Below are positions 1-11,194 of a DNA stretch of 64,000 nucleotides, in pieces; the first letter of the stretch is position 1, and each line of letters opens with the position of its first letter. The notes beneath the pieces are model-generated. The model saw only the letters and a list, made by a program, of their open reading frames with translations. It searched no databases and had not been told where the DNA came from. The DNA comes from Seiridium cupressi (lineage: Eukaryota > Ascomycota > Sordariomycetes > Amphisphaeriales > Sporocadaceae), in assembly GCA_036674765.1 (NCBI GenBank), contig JARVKI010000928.1, positions 1 to 64,000 on the forward strand, written 5' to 3'. A program made the position numbers and the translations under genes.

Positions 1-1838
1 AGCATAGATAGAGTGATTGTGCACGTATATCTTCACAGTGAGATTTTTTTTTCTTCCATTTTGGCGGAGAGCAAGTTGTTTGCTCCCCTGAACCTTTTTG
101 GGTCCGAATGGAGAGAGCCAGTATCACGACCTCAAAGGGTGAGGTTATAAGATTGTGCGACTCGAAGCCTGTAAGAAGAACTAGGATTTGTTGGATTTCA
201 TCGAAAGGCCTCGAAGTAGCCATGCATGCAGCTTATCTACAAGTATTTTAACCAATCTCTGGCATGATTTCAAGAAAGGTTATGGAAGACCCAAGAGAAC
301 GCCAAGGTTGGAATGCTTTTGCGTGCTGTCGGCATTCTCAATCTGACTACAGTACAAACGTTCAGTCAGTATACAAGAAACTGAAATAGAAGCCGAGGTG
401 CTTTAGTGACTGATTCGTATTAACATGGATAAACATAAAATCAGTTAGGATGTGAACGAGCTCAGGTCAAGTCTTCTCCTGCGGCTGCCAAACCATTGCA
501 GACTCGCCTTCAAGTCTTTCACCATTACTGTTGGGTTATGGAAACAATCACAGCTTATGTATTGAAAGAATTTATTGCCGCTCTGATCAGATCATATTTA
601 ATAAGCAAAGTAGGCTTGAGATTTGAATATGATTTGTTTAGTCCCTACTTCTGAGAGGTGAGAGTTCCTTACGGTGAGGACATACATGGGTGTAACCCCA
701 GCAGGGGACAGACCCTTCTAATAGATAACCGTTTCTCTGATAATTAGGTCGATTGGGCTACGAAAAAGCAGTATATGTTTATCCAGTGGTTGAGACAGGA
801 TTTCCAGGACCGTGCAATATTCAGATTGAGCTTCGTGGGCTAAAGCAACACTACACAGAAGCGTTAAGCCAAAGGATGTAAGAGGCATCATCAAAATGGT
901 TGGGTAATGTAAACAAATAATACAAGCCTCCCGAATATTACCAAAGAATCAATTCCTGGAGCTTATGAACAGCCTTGAACTTTTTCAGCATTATCATTAT
1001 CCAATCAATATTGTAAGATGTATGGTAAGTCTACCTGTCGTGGGGTTTAATGGCGACAATCGTTTCGTTGGCAGTAAAATGAACAGCCACAAACAAAAGA
1101 ATTCGATCAATCTATCAGTGTAAAACGTCAGACGTTCCGTTCGCGGCTTTTGCCTTCGGCTCCATCCATTCCTTGTGTCATGGGCGTCCATGATGGTCAC
1201 AGCCTTACTTGTCAAAATGGTAAGGTTCCGTCAAGGTTCGGCTAAGCTAGGGTAGATTGAGGCGTGCATGACTGTCTCTGGCGAAACAAACGCGCCCACA
1301 CGTCCCATGCCAGAATTTGAAAGAGAGTCAACATTCGTGGAGTTTGAGTATCAGCCAAGTTCCTGACTCTTTCCTTTGGATTTGAATCTGCTGACTCGAA
1401 AGCCGAGTCGCACGGCTTTCATTTCCTGATCGTTGCTTTCAGCATCCAATTCCAATAGACCAGCCTATCCCAGCGCAGATCAGCCCCAAAATCATTACCA
1501 CGTCACACAGCTACCAGCACGCGCCTTCCCCACACCTTTGGAGCTCCCCCAGCCTCAGGTGTGGTGCCCGGCAACCAAAGTCAACATTTCGGGCCCCACC
1601 AATGGTCGCATAGATGTATGGTACATGCCACACGCAACGATTCCGGGACATAATTGAGGATGTTTGCAAGGCATTGACTGAGATCTCCATCAACGGCTCA
1701 AATACTCCCACGTCCGACACGAAGAGTGCCTTCACTTCCACTGTCATTCGATCCGGTTTGATGGCGGCAGCTGACTTGCGAACGAGCGTTATCCGCTCCT
1801 CAGCTTCTACGCCCTCTCTACGCTCACGGGATGGCACC
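1..1838. other. Intergenic region upstream of the kinesin gene
   Basis: No coding region recognised on either strand; open frames are short and lack family resemblance. The last 450 bases, with CCAAT-like and pyrimidine-rich stretches near 1400-1460, are the probable promoter and leader of the kinesin gene. Confidence 0.5.
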
Positions 1839-3435
1839 ATGCCGTCGCATGTCAAGATGGATGGTGGCGGCAATGTCAAGGTCGTGGTGAGAGTGCGAGC
1901 TTTCTTGCCTAGAGGTATGCCGACACTATTGCGCTCTGTTCAATGAGATGATTGCGACTAACAAGCAACACCGACAGAGGTTGAACGGGGAGCAGAATGC
2001 CTCATCAGCATGGACCCTATAACACAAGAGACGACCCTCCATGTCCCCAACGAGAGCGATCCAGCAAATGCGAAAGCTAGGACCCGAAAGGTGGTGGAGG
2101 AGAAGAATTTCACTTTCGACAATTCCTTTTGGAGTCATGACAGGGAGGATAACCACTACGCGCACCAGGAGGATGTGTATAACGTATTAGGCGAAGAATT
2201 TCTTGATCACAACTTCGAGGGTTACCATACTTGCATCTTCGCATATGGACAAACTGGCTCCGGCAAGTCATACACCATGATGGGGACGCCGGATCAGGCG
2301 GGCTTGATACCACGGACGTGTGAGGACTTATTTCAACGGATCGCGGCTGCGCAACAAGAGACGCCTAACATTTCGTATCATGTGCGAGCGTCGTATTTCG
2401 AGGTCTACAACGAGCACGTGCGCGACCTTCTGGTACCAGTGGTGCAGAACCAAGCGCCATATTATCTGAAGATCCGCGAATCGCCATCCGAAGGTCCATA
2501 CGTGAAAGACTTGACCGAGGTCCCTGTTAGGAACTTGAATGAGATCCTCCGGTACATGAAGATGGGCGATGCATCCCGTACGGTGGCGAGCACCAAGATG
2601 AACGATACCAGTAGTCGAAGCCATGCCGTCTTCACCATTATGTTGAAGCAGATTCACCATGATATGGAGACGGACGAAACAACGGAGCGCAGTTCGCGAA
2701 TCAGACTGGTTGATCTGGCAGGGAGTGAGAGGGCCAAATCGACCGAGGCTACCGGCGCGCGACTTCGGGAGGGTAGCAACATCAACAAGTCGCTGACAAC
2801 GCTTGGTCGTGTCATTGCTGCCCTTGCGGACCCAAAACATGGGCGAGGCAAGCGGAAGGGCGATGTTGTCCCATACCGTGATTCGATCCTGACTTGGCTG
2901 CTCAAGGATTCCCTAGGTGGTAACAGCAAGACCGCCATGATCGCGTGTATCGCACCCTCCGACTACGAGGAGACCCTATCAACACTGCGATATGCTGATC
3001 AAGCCAAGCGTATCCGCACTCGTGCTGTAGTCAACCAGGACCAAATCTCCACCGCTGAGAGGGATGCCCAGATCGCAGCCATGGCAGAGGAGATCCGTCT
3101 TCTGCAGCAGTCAGTGGCCGATACTCGGCGACGGGAGAAGGACCAGAAGGACAGTGAGGAGAAGCTTGAGGAATACCAGAACCGCGTCGCAGCTATGCAG
3201 CGCATGATGGAGGAGCGCAGTCTCGTGTCCGAGGGCAAGATTCGCAGTCTGCAGACAGAGAACGAAGCTCTCAGGCTGCATCTGAAGCTGGCACTTGACA
3301 GCTTGAAGAACCCAATCCCAGAGGTTGTCGTTAACACCAAGGACCCTCTCAAGGAGGATGAAGCGGATAAGGAGAACGCGACTCCGGAGGAAGCGGGGGA
3401 CAAATCCCTTGATCCGGAACAGATGGACGAGCCGT

Positions 3436-3466
<31 letters not shown>

Positions 3467-3632
3467 TGAGTATATGCCCGAGGTACATGAGCAACGGGCA
3501 GATGAAATGCAGGATTACATGCACGAGCTGCTCAAGGACCTCTCGCTATTCAAAAGGAAGATCGGCGATGACAAGGGCCGGTTCGGTGGGGAGAACCTGA
3601 GGACCCCGCTGGGAATGCGAGTCAACTTCTAA
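1839..3632 (+). CDS. Short (tail-less) kinesin-3 family motor protein
   Basis: Microtubule motor. Exons 1839-1914 and 1978-3632; the 63-base intron 1915-1977 starts GTATGC and has a gactaac branch site. The product is about 576 residues. Translation begins MPSHVKMDGGGN and runs into the KVVVRVRAF start of the motor core; a second in-frame Met lies at 1857. Visible motor motifs are the P-loop GQTGSGKS (about residues 116-123), switch I with SSRSH (near 237-241) and switch II DLAGSE (271-276). A coiled coil covers about 380-470, followed by a run of acidic residues. The motor sequence looks like the Unc104/KIF1 class, but there is no FHA domain, long stalk or PH domain. Filamentous fungi are known to carry a second, truncated kinesin-3 (Neurospora Kin3, Aspergillus UncB), and this is the likely orthologue. 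Family confidence is high; subfamily is inferred from length and motor sequence. Confidence 0.93.
3438..3470 (+). repeat. GAGGAC hexanucleotide repeat inside the kinesin CDS
   Basis: Five to six copies of a GAG-GAC unit, the last changed to GAG-GAT, encode alternating Glu and Asp near residue 513 of the kinesin. The frame is kept. Such in-frame microsatellites often vary in length between strains. Confidence 0.9.
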
Positions 3633-3848
3633 AACACTGAGAGGATGATCAAGATTGTGGCATTTGTGTTGGAAACGCATGGTGTTTGGAGCATTGAAAC
3701 GGAAAGCCAGCGACTGGGCTGGCCTTCATCAAGCGTGGATTATGTGATTGCCAGAACCGTACTAGTTAGATAATGAACAAACTTACGACCAAAGTCAGGA
3801 CCTATGGTAGGCCACAGACGTATGAGCAGCCACAGCATCCTGAGTGAT

Positions 3849-5028
3849 TCATATCTGTCTTGACATGTCTCGCACAAAAGACGTCAGAGGATACAGTGGT
3901 CCACTGAAATCCATATCGTACCTGCATCGTCGTGAGCTAAGTTTTTTCGGCTCGGCAGATGACTTGATAGACTCACCAGTAGTTGACAGCCACACAGATC
4001 CCATCATCTGAGCAAGACTGGGATACTTTGTGGTACCTATCATAAATTAGTAACAAGCCTCATGGCACGTGCTTTTGTCGACAGGCGTACCACATAGCCG
4101 GCAGATAGAGCATATCCCCTGGGTTCAAGGTCACTCGCATAGGCTGTGCGAGCGGTGAATATTTGGTCTTATTGGCGTGTGGTCGATCGGGGTCCCATAC
4201 CGCGAAGGGTACACCATCTCCATCGTCCATTTTTAGGACGAGATTGCCTCCTTCCCGGGCATAACTTGCAGGACGGAGTTCCTGCTCGTTGATACACGGC
4301 TGACACAGTGCCGGGAGCAAGACGAAGTGCTTTTGTCCTGCAATCTGGACGTATATGTTCTCGTAATTGTCTCGGTGCATTGCGGTCGTGGAGAACGAGT
4401 TACCAATCCACATGTTGATGGCATCCGGATCCTGCTCTAATGCTATGCGTGCAAACGCGATGGATTTGAGCGTCTCTGAAAACAATGAGACATACTCATG
4501 GCGTAGGTTGTCATTTTCTGGCCGGAGACGTAAGATTTGGGCCCAGAAGTGGGAGGATAGAAGAGGGGATACTCACGCGTCTGCGCATACCTCACCTCGA
4601 GAGGCTTGGACGAAGGGTCCCGCTCTTGTTCTGTTAGATAGTCAATGAGTTCTTCGAAGGCCTGATCTTCTTCATGGGGTTTTGCAAATACGACACGCCC
4701 CTCAGTATCAAGCGTCGGCGCATCGGCGTTCCTAAGGACCGGTGTAAGTGCTATTCTACACCGGAAGGGCGTAGATGCTTGCATACCCATATGGCGTCAC
4801 TGCAACATTCACAGTATGTCCCTCCAGAGTTTGGCGCAGATATGCAGCATTCCACTTCTTGGTAGCCGTCCACTCCTTGGCACCACCGCGAATGACGAAC
4901 GGCGTGTTCTTCGCTACAAAGCGCATGAACTCGAGCGGGCTTGGCTCCTCGTCGAGCTCCTCAATAACCGAAGAGTTAAGCTCATTGAAGCTCGTGATGA
5001 GCTCTTCAATAGTGTCCGTTTCGGCCAT
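3849..5028 (-). CDS. JMJD7-like JmjC lysyl hydroxylase
   Basis: Fe(II)/2-oxoglutarate-dependent oxygenase of the cupin-8/JmjC class. Exons, 5' to 3': 5028-4787, 4731-4577, 4517-4091, 4036-3977, 3921-3849. The product is about 318 residues, essentially the length of human JMJD7 (316). Every splice joint restores a JMJD7-like motif, for example VAVTPYG joined to NADAP and LPAMW joined to YHKVSQ. The iron ligands are visible as HRD (about H180 and D182) and a distal His in WYHKV (about H277), matching the family layout. Human JMJD7 hydroxylates a lysine in the DRG1/DRG2 GTPases; the same substrate is inferred here. The gene converges on the kinesin, with about 216 bases between stop codons. The start Met is followed by AETDTIEEL and no upstream in-frame Met is needed. 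Confidence 0.93.
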
Positions 5029-6715
5029 CTGGGCCTGAGTTTCTACTGGCGCAATCGACTGATGAGTACATGTATTTTTCGCAGAGTAGCATATGCTGAG
5101 TCTCGGGCAAGATCGAGAAACAGCCTTTTCTCATTCGTTTCCAATCAGTAGCAGGCAGCTCGCTGGGTGCAGATCCCTCAGCCCTACAGCAATGCAGCTC
5201 TTTAGATGGCGCGAGGGATGCGAGTCCGTCATACGATGCGATCGTGGGGTTCAGCGGGAGGAGTTGCGGCCGCGAGATGAGACGGCCATCAACCCGGCCT
5301 GGACCCTGAAAGCTGCAAAAATTGACTTGAAGCGGGACCATCAAATCTCACAATTATTTCCGAACCCACCTCCTTGGCGGCCAATGGGAGATTTCGCAGT
5401 TCAGATGCATAATCCATCAATGGCCTGACGTTACCTTTTGCGACATGCCATTCTTATAAAAGCGCATTTCGGTCCATGGGAAAGTAAAAAGGGTATACGG
5501 ATGCTAGCTATGTCGTCGTCACCCGCGAATCACGGTTAACTCTAAAGGGGCACTGAGCACCCGGGAGCCTCAGCTTATGTGACGTGGCGTGTCTGCAAGA
5601 TCGAGCTTCATGCACCTTGAGTAATGTATTTCCCCCAGTCCTCAGAAGCTGCAACCCACGATACTTGTTGGTGGTGCAGTGAGTAAGAGCTTCCGGCGGA
5701 CCGAGTCGTGGGAAGATCGAAGCTGACTTGGGGGTCTCACAACGTCAGCCCTCACTGTCCGACAGTTTGCATTCTACCTGGCGGCGTCCAGATCTCGCAA
5801 AGGTATTGGGCAGCAACGTCGCAGCGTCGTTAATCCTTGCGGCCTTTACGCGACTCGTTCAAGAGACATGGCGCGCAGGCTGGATCCGCCTCCCCAAGGT
5901 ATGCCGGTTAGCCAGGTTGCACGACCATCAATTACTGTATCCGACCTCATTCGGATAGAACCCTGTGCTGCGGTGCACCGGAACTCTCCACGCGTCCCAT
6001 CCGCCAAGCTGTGACGGACCGATGATACATACATATCTGCGATAGTGACCCCCAAAGGCCGCCAAGGTCAGCAGCAGCACAACCGGGGGGATGCAGTTCC
6101 CTGGAGCGAGGGACAACCAGTCGGGAGAAGCGGGACATGGTCGCGGGAACGGCACACCCCGCCAAGCCAGGCGCCCTGCAGAATCGACCCCAGCAGAGGT
6201 TGATAGCGGCTAGCAGGCTCTAGGGATACCAGACAACCACATAGTAGGGGCGCCTGGCAGGCTCTAGCAGAGCCCTGGAGGCGACTGAGCCCCGGGCAGG
6301 GGGCTCCAAAGGTTTTGTCATCCGCATCCGTGCAGCCTGTGAGCGACTCGAGACGCCCGGACCAGTCCCGAGGATCGCTTCCATGGTGTCAAAAGTCCAG
6401 TGGTGGGCTGCTGGTCTAAAACATTCGGATCCGACTGATTAGTGGTTGTTGGGCTACATCGAACTAATGACACTGGTTCTTTCTTTTTTTACGTACACCA
6501 AGTCGAAGTTTGTAAACTATACCTCCACCTCCTATTGATGAAGCTCGACTTGCGCTGCGAGTCCTAGCGGCAATCCTTGTCCTCAGCTCCTCAAGATCAT
6601 GCCCCCTCTTGCCCTCGCGACGGACGGCCATATGTGGCGACCAGACTCGAGCTGCCATCAGAACCACGCACCATCCGCAGGATTTGCCGGACAGACAGAC
6701 AGATGAGCTGAGAGG
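5029..6715. other. Intergenic region between the JMJD7-like and SCAP genes
   Basis: Divergent promoter region of 1.7 kb. A TATAAAA sequence lies at 5455-5461 on the plus strand, too far from the SCAP start to be its obvious TATA box. The 11-mer GCAGGCTCTAG occurs twice between 6200 and 6270 in a GC-rich stretch. No protein recognised. Confidence 0.45.
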
Positions 6716-9700
6716 ATGATTTGGTATCTTCTCTATCCTTTCAGAGGGTGTGCCCTGCCCCGTCCTGCCGCAAGTGACAGAACTTTATTGACCAGGTGGA
6801 TCAGAACGACCGAAGCTCCTGTACTCAGTCCGACCCATCCTCTGCGGGATGCCTTCACGCGATACGGCAGATATGCTGCTCGCCACGTTATCAGCACATT
6901 GCTGATATCCGTGACCGTCGCATCGATACTTATCTATCCCTTCCCGTTCCTGTACACCAACGACTTTACCAATGGCGCCTCCAATCTCCCTCACCATGTG
7001 TGGACCGATGCGCAGCCGCTGGAGGAGAAGGGTGGCCTGGAACCTGACGTGATGATGCGATACATATGGGTTCATGGAGACTACATGCAAGCTCTGGACC
7101 GAGACGTGTTGCTAGGCGCTTTGGAATTGCAAAACGAACTCCTTGGCCCGACCATCGACTTCAGTCCGCGCCAGCTCCCTCAGCCTCTCGAGACCGTGGA
7201 TTTTTCGCATGAGGCTGCCCTCGATCTGAACCCGCGACAGCGAGACGCCTTCCACATGATCAATGGTCTGACAGACGAGTCCTGGTTCTTCCATTCGCCT
7301 CTACTCTATTGGTCTTGCGACGAGCACAAACTCGCAGCCGACCAGGATATCATCGCAACCGTCAACCACCGAAAAACTCAGCACACATCAGTAAATGTGA
7401 CGCTGCGCCATTCCATCGTCTTCAGTGGGAAGCGCTTTGAGGACCGTCGTCTAGTCGCCGCTGATTCTCTGGTCATTACACTAATTCACCGGCGGAACTC
7501 ACCCGTCGGCCGCATCTGGCAAGCAAAATGCGAAGAACTCGCCCGTAAGATGAGTGATAAGTGGGATGTGTATCCTGCCGATGGGGCCAGCACGCGCAGC
7601 CAGGTCTACGAGTTCCAGTTTCGACCAATGTCTGTTCCAGACGTGCTTGCATTGGGCGCCGCCTACTTGCTTACCAGTGCCTACTTCGTTGTCAGCCTCA
7701 CGAAGTTACGCGCCGTCAAATCAAAGATCGGATTAGTCGTAACCGTAATGGTACAGCTCGTGCTCTCCATGATATCGAGTTTCACTCTCTGCGCAATATT
7801 CAAGATCGATCTATCCAAGATCCCGCAACTAGCATACCCGGTTGCCATATTTTCCATGAGTCTCGAGAACATATTTCGCCTCATCAACGCCGTCATTCTC
7901 ACACCTCCGGAGGACAACACCAGCAATCGGATAGGCCATGCCTTTGGCACAACAGGTCATGTAGCACTTGCCAGCGTCGGCCAGAATCTGTTGATTTTGT
8001 GGGGTCTGTCACATATCGTCTCGCCTGGCGTTCAAGCCTTCTGCACCTTTGCGGCAATCGCTATCATATTCGATTTTTTCTACTTGTCAACCTTCTTCCT
8101 GTCAGTGCTCAGTGTAGATGTGCGGCGAACTGAGCTCAGCGATGCTTTGGCTAAAGCATATATCCGGAACCATCGGACGCCTGCAGAAGCAAAAGCTCGG
8201 CAAACCTGGCTAGAGGCATTGCTACAGGGGAAGATTGCCATGTCAACGCGCATCGCTGGTACCATCGTTATGGTTGGTTTTGTTCTGATTGCGCAATGGC
8301 ATTTCTTCGAGAACGAGAGCCTGCTGAGAATACTCGGGCGAATTACTATGCTGTCCCGAAAATATAAGGACTCCATTCCAAAGTCGTCGCTGCTCGTGGA
8401 TATACACCAAGCTAGAAGTCCAACATCGTGGCTTCGACTTCAGGATCATGAGACGGCTCGAGAGGTCATCAAGGTCGTGAAACCAGAAGCCCACAGCTAC
8501 ATTGCCAGGGTGCTCGACCCGATTGTCTTTGTCAAGAAGGGTGCAGATCGCATGTTGTCTACGAATGAACGGCCGTTTCTGCCTGCCGTTTATGATTTCG
8601 CACGCAACCAAACCTTGCCATTCATGGGAACGATACTTGTGATTGGAGCAGCGGTCCGTATTTTCATGAACTATTTATTATACGACGAGCTGGCCGAGAC
8701 GCCAACGAATGCCGTCGAAGAGGAGCCTCTCCTGACCGTTCGAACACTGGGGAAAGGCCACTCGCTCGACGTCGTAGCTCTCTCGGCATCTTCCGATGGG
8801 CATGTCGTGTCTGTAGGGTTGGACAGGATTATTCGAGTGTGGGACGTCAAGGCTGGTGGGAGTTATCCTTTGCTGGGAAGTGACGAGGTCAAGATCGCAT
8901 TTCCGATTCTAGCCATGTGCATCGACGACGATTCTCGGTTGTTGGCCTTGCTCATGACCCGGACAGTTCTCCTCTGGGACCTGCATGAGCGCCAATGGGG
9001 ACCATCCATCACTGTAGAGCCATTCCGGCATCGACCCGAAGCCTTCTTTTTCGCTGCGCAGGAGTCGGAAGGAGTTCACCCGGTTCTACTACTAAGGCGC
9101 GATGGAACGATGACTGAGATTAGACCGGAAAAAGGGGAAACCGAGAGCTACTTGATTTCCGATGGAGCACTTGTCTCTGTTGGTGCACTCGTCGAGAAAG
9201 GTGAGTCCCTTTTTGATACTCTGCAAAGACAACGCCACTTCTTTCCCCGGTGCTAACTAGACCACAGCAAGAGCAACCACGAAAGTCATGACCTCATTCC
9301 GTGACGGTCAAGTTCATTGCCTAAGCCAAGATGCCTCAGGTTGGAACTGCAATGCCGTTGACATACCAAGGCCCAGAGACAAAGAATTCATGTCACTTGT
9401 GGCGTTACCTGAGCTCGGTTTCATACTGGTTGTTCGAGTACAATCGATCGACCTCGTCGACGCCGCAACGTATTGCTCTATACATTCGTTCAAGACTGAT
9501 CCTATACAGCCGAAGACCTTGAAATGCTTTCATTCGAAGAGAAGAACAATGCGATGCGGTTCAGTCGGACTCAAGTACCTTACGTTTGCGTACCTGAACG
9601 CGTTTACACGGGACCTTATTGTTCAGACATATACTCCTCAAGATGAAGGGGCGTCTATATGTTTCCGTGTACCCGGCCAACCAGTTAGCAAAACATGCTG

Positions 9701-10214
9701 TCGGTGGCCCGAGACCAAGGAACTCAGGAGTGTCGTCAAAGATCCGGGCACTTGGGAAGCCCTTCCATCGAGGATATTACTTGGTGTAAGACGGAAGTCT
9801 CCCCCAAAAGTACGCCTGGAAAACGGACACGCTCAGACAAACGGCAATGGAGAGCTCCGTCACCGCAGACCCAGCCACAACCAAGCGGCGGTAGCTCATG
9901 TCAAAAACGAAGACATGTGGGAGATATGGATGTTGTCACAAGCAGGTAATATGGAAACATGGGACACTATGCCGTTGTGTCGGGATACTGATGACGACCA
10001 CCTCTTTGTAAACACCACAGGACCAATGGTTCGCGTTGGGAGAGGCAGTGTGGCGATTGGGCTCAGCAATGTTATCAAGGTCATCCTAGTTGGCCATGAA
10101 AGATTTGAAGGAGGCGAGGAAACCTCATCACTAGAAGATGGTCTGGGTACAGTGACGAGCCGGAGGCGTAATAAGCCTTCGACTCTCAAGGGCAAACCAG
10201 CCATGCTCACCTGA
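6716..10214 (+). CDS. SCAP-like sterol-sensing escort protein of the SREBP pathway
   Basis: Exons 6716-9200 and 9268-10214; intron 9201-9267 has GTGAGT and a gctaac branch site. The product is about 1143 residues (human SCAP is 1279). A first membrane helix lies at about residues 59-81, followed by a long lumenal loop. A sterol-sensing domain of several helices follows at about 310-466, starting DVLALGAAYLL and including the conserved stretch SLENIFRL. The C-terminal half carries WD40 repeats, with IRVWDV and VLLWDL visible near 700-755, as in SCAP, where this part binds SREBP. In the ER membrane the protein would hold or release the sterol/hypoxia transcription factor; Neurospora and fission yeast orthologues are called scp-1/Scp1. 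The start codon is the first Met after an in-frame stop. HMG-CoA reductase and Patched also contain this membrane domain but lack the WD40 half. Confidence 0.92.
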
Positions 10215-10966
10215 TACGATTTGACATACTACAGCGGTACATACGGACTATTTTACAACGGGAAGGAATACGGAAAATTTGGGAACGGGGACTATCGGCG
10301 TCTACTAAGATGGGGTCTGATCGACTGGATACCAATTACGTCTATTTCGAGCACTTGGCGCTAATGTCGATTTACATGAGCGCATAGCCGCTTGCGGGAT
10401 TAGAGACATGACAACCGCGTTTCATAGTCAAACGCGCTGTGACGGGATAGCAATGACGATGAAAGTACATATATAACCTGATCTATATAGCTACCCATGA
10501 TGCCTCTTTGAGACTGAATCTTGCGAATTTTGTGTATGCCGAGTGTGACCCTTTTAGAAAGTTGTCAATAGGTCTACCAGTAGACCACTTTAATAATAGC
10601 TGTGCGTGATAAAGTGAAAGTTCTTTGAGCCTGCTACCCAACCAACTGTGTCGTGATCAACGTACGACCGGAAAGCCAAGACTCCTGTATAAAAATCACA
10701 AAAGACGTAGGATACGCCGATAGCCCTGAAACGAGAGGCAAAACTCTGTTTCACAAAATGCACAATGCCCCCAAACATACAAGTCATGAGCGTCGTGGCC
10801 CGTCACCGATACGCTCAGCCTCCAGGTCGTGAATCCCTTGCCCGCCATTTTCTTGGCAGGGATGCTCTACCAGAGAGACAAAAAAGGACTCTGCCTGGAG
10901 TCCAAACGATAGAAAATTACACAAGATAAACACCAACAACAACAACAACAACAACAACAACTCCCA
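10215..10966. other. Intergenic region downstream of SCAP
   Basis: Holds the 3' ends of two convergent genes and a CAA microsatellite. No coding sequence recognised; a 65-codon minus frame at 10590-10787 has no supporting features. Confidence 0.4.
10934..10961 (+). repeat. (CAA)9 microsatellite
   Basis: About nine uninterrupted CAA units lie six bases beyond the stop codon of the small Cys-rich gene, so they would be transcribed as (UUG)n in its 3' untranslated region. Confidence 0.95.
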
Positions 10967-11194
10967 TCATGCCTTTACGCGTTTGGTATTGCTACGACGC
11001 GTCTTGACGACCGGTGGAGCGCACTTGTCTGGGAACCAGACCTGGCACTCGTCGCATGCCTCCTCGAGCCCTATGGTGTGCCAGATGGTGCGCTTGTCGC
11101 ACGGCGTCTGGGTGAAGGAGGCCGGGTTGCAGAACCGGGCAAAGCTGAAGGACATGTGCTTACAGCTGAAGGCGTGGGCGTAGTATTTGCACAT
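10967..11194 (-). CDS. Small Cys-rich conserved fungal protein (75 aa)
   Basis: Single-exon gene for a 75-residue protein beginning MCKYYAHAFSCKH. It has seven cysteines (C2, C11, C22, C32, C47, C50, C58) plus H7 and H13, and a basic tail ending NTKRVKA. There is no signal peptide, so this is not a typical secreted effector. The cysteine spacing, with a CxxC pair at 47-50 and an early C-K-H, suggests a zinc-binding fold. I recall similar short proteins with the same MCKYY opening across filamentous ascomycetes, none with a known function. An intact Met start, the even cysteine pattern and this resemblance argue that it is real despite its size. Confidence 0.75.
   Translation of the reverse strand: MCKYYAHAFSCKHMSFSFARFCNPASFTQTPCDKRTIWHTIGLEEACDECQVWFPDKCAPPVVKTRRSNTKRVKA

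Noticed and set aside
4233..5151. Plus-strand frames antisense to the JMJD7-like gene
   Set aside because: The minus-strand exons give a complete conserved enzyme; the antisense frames have no features.
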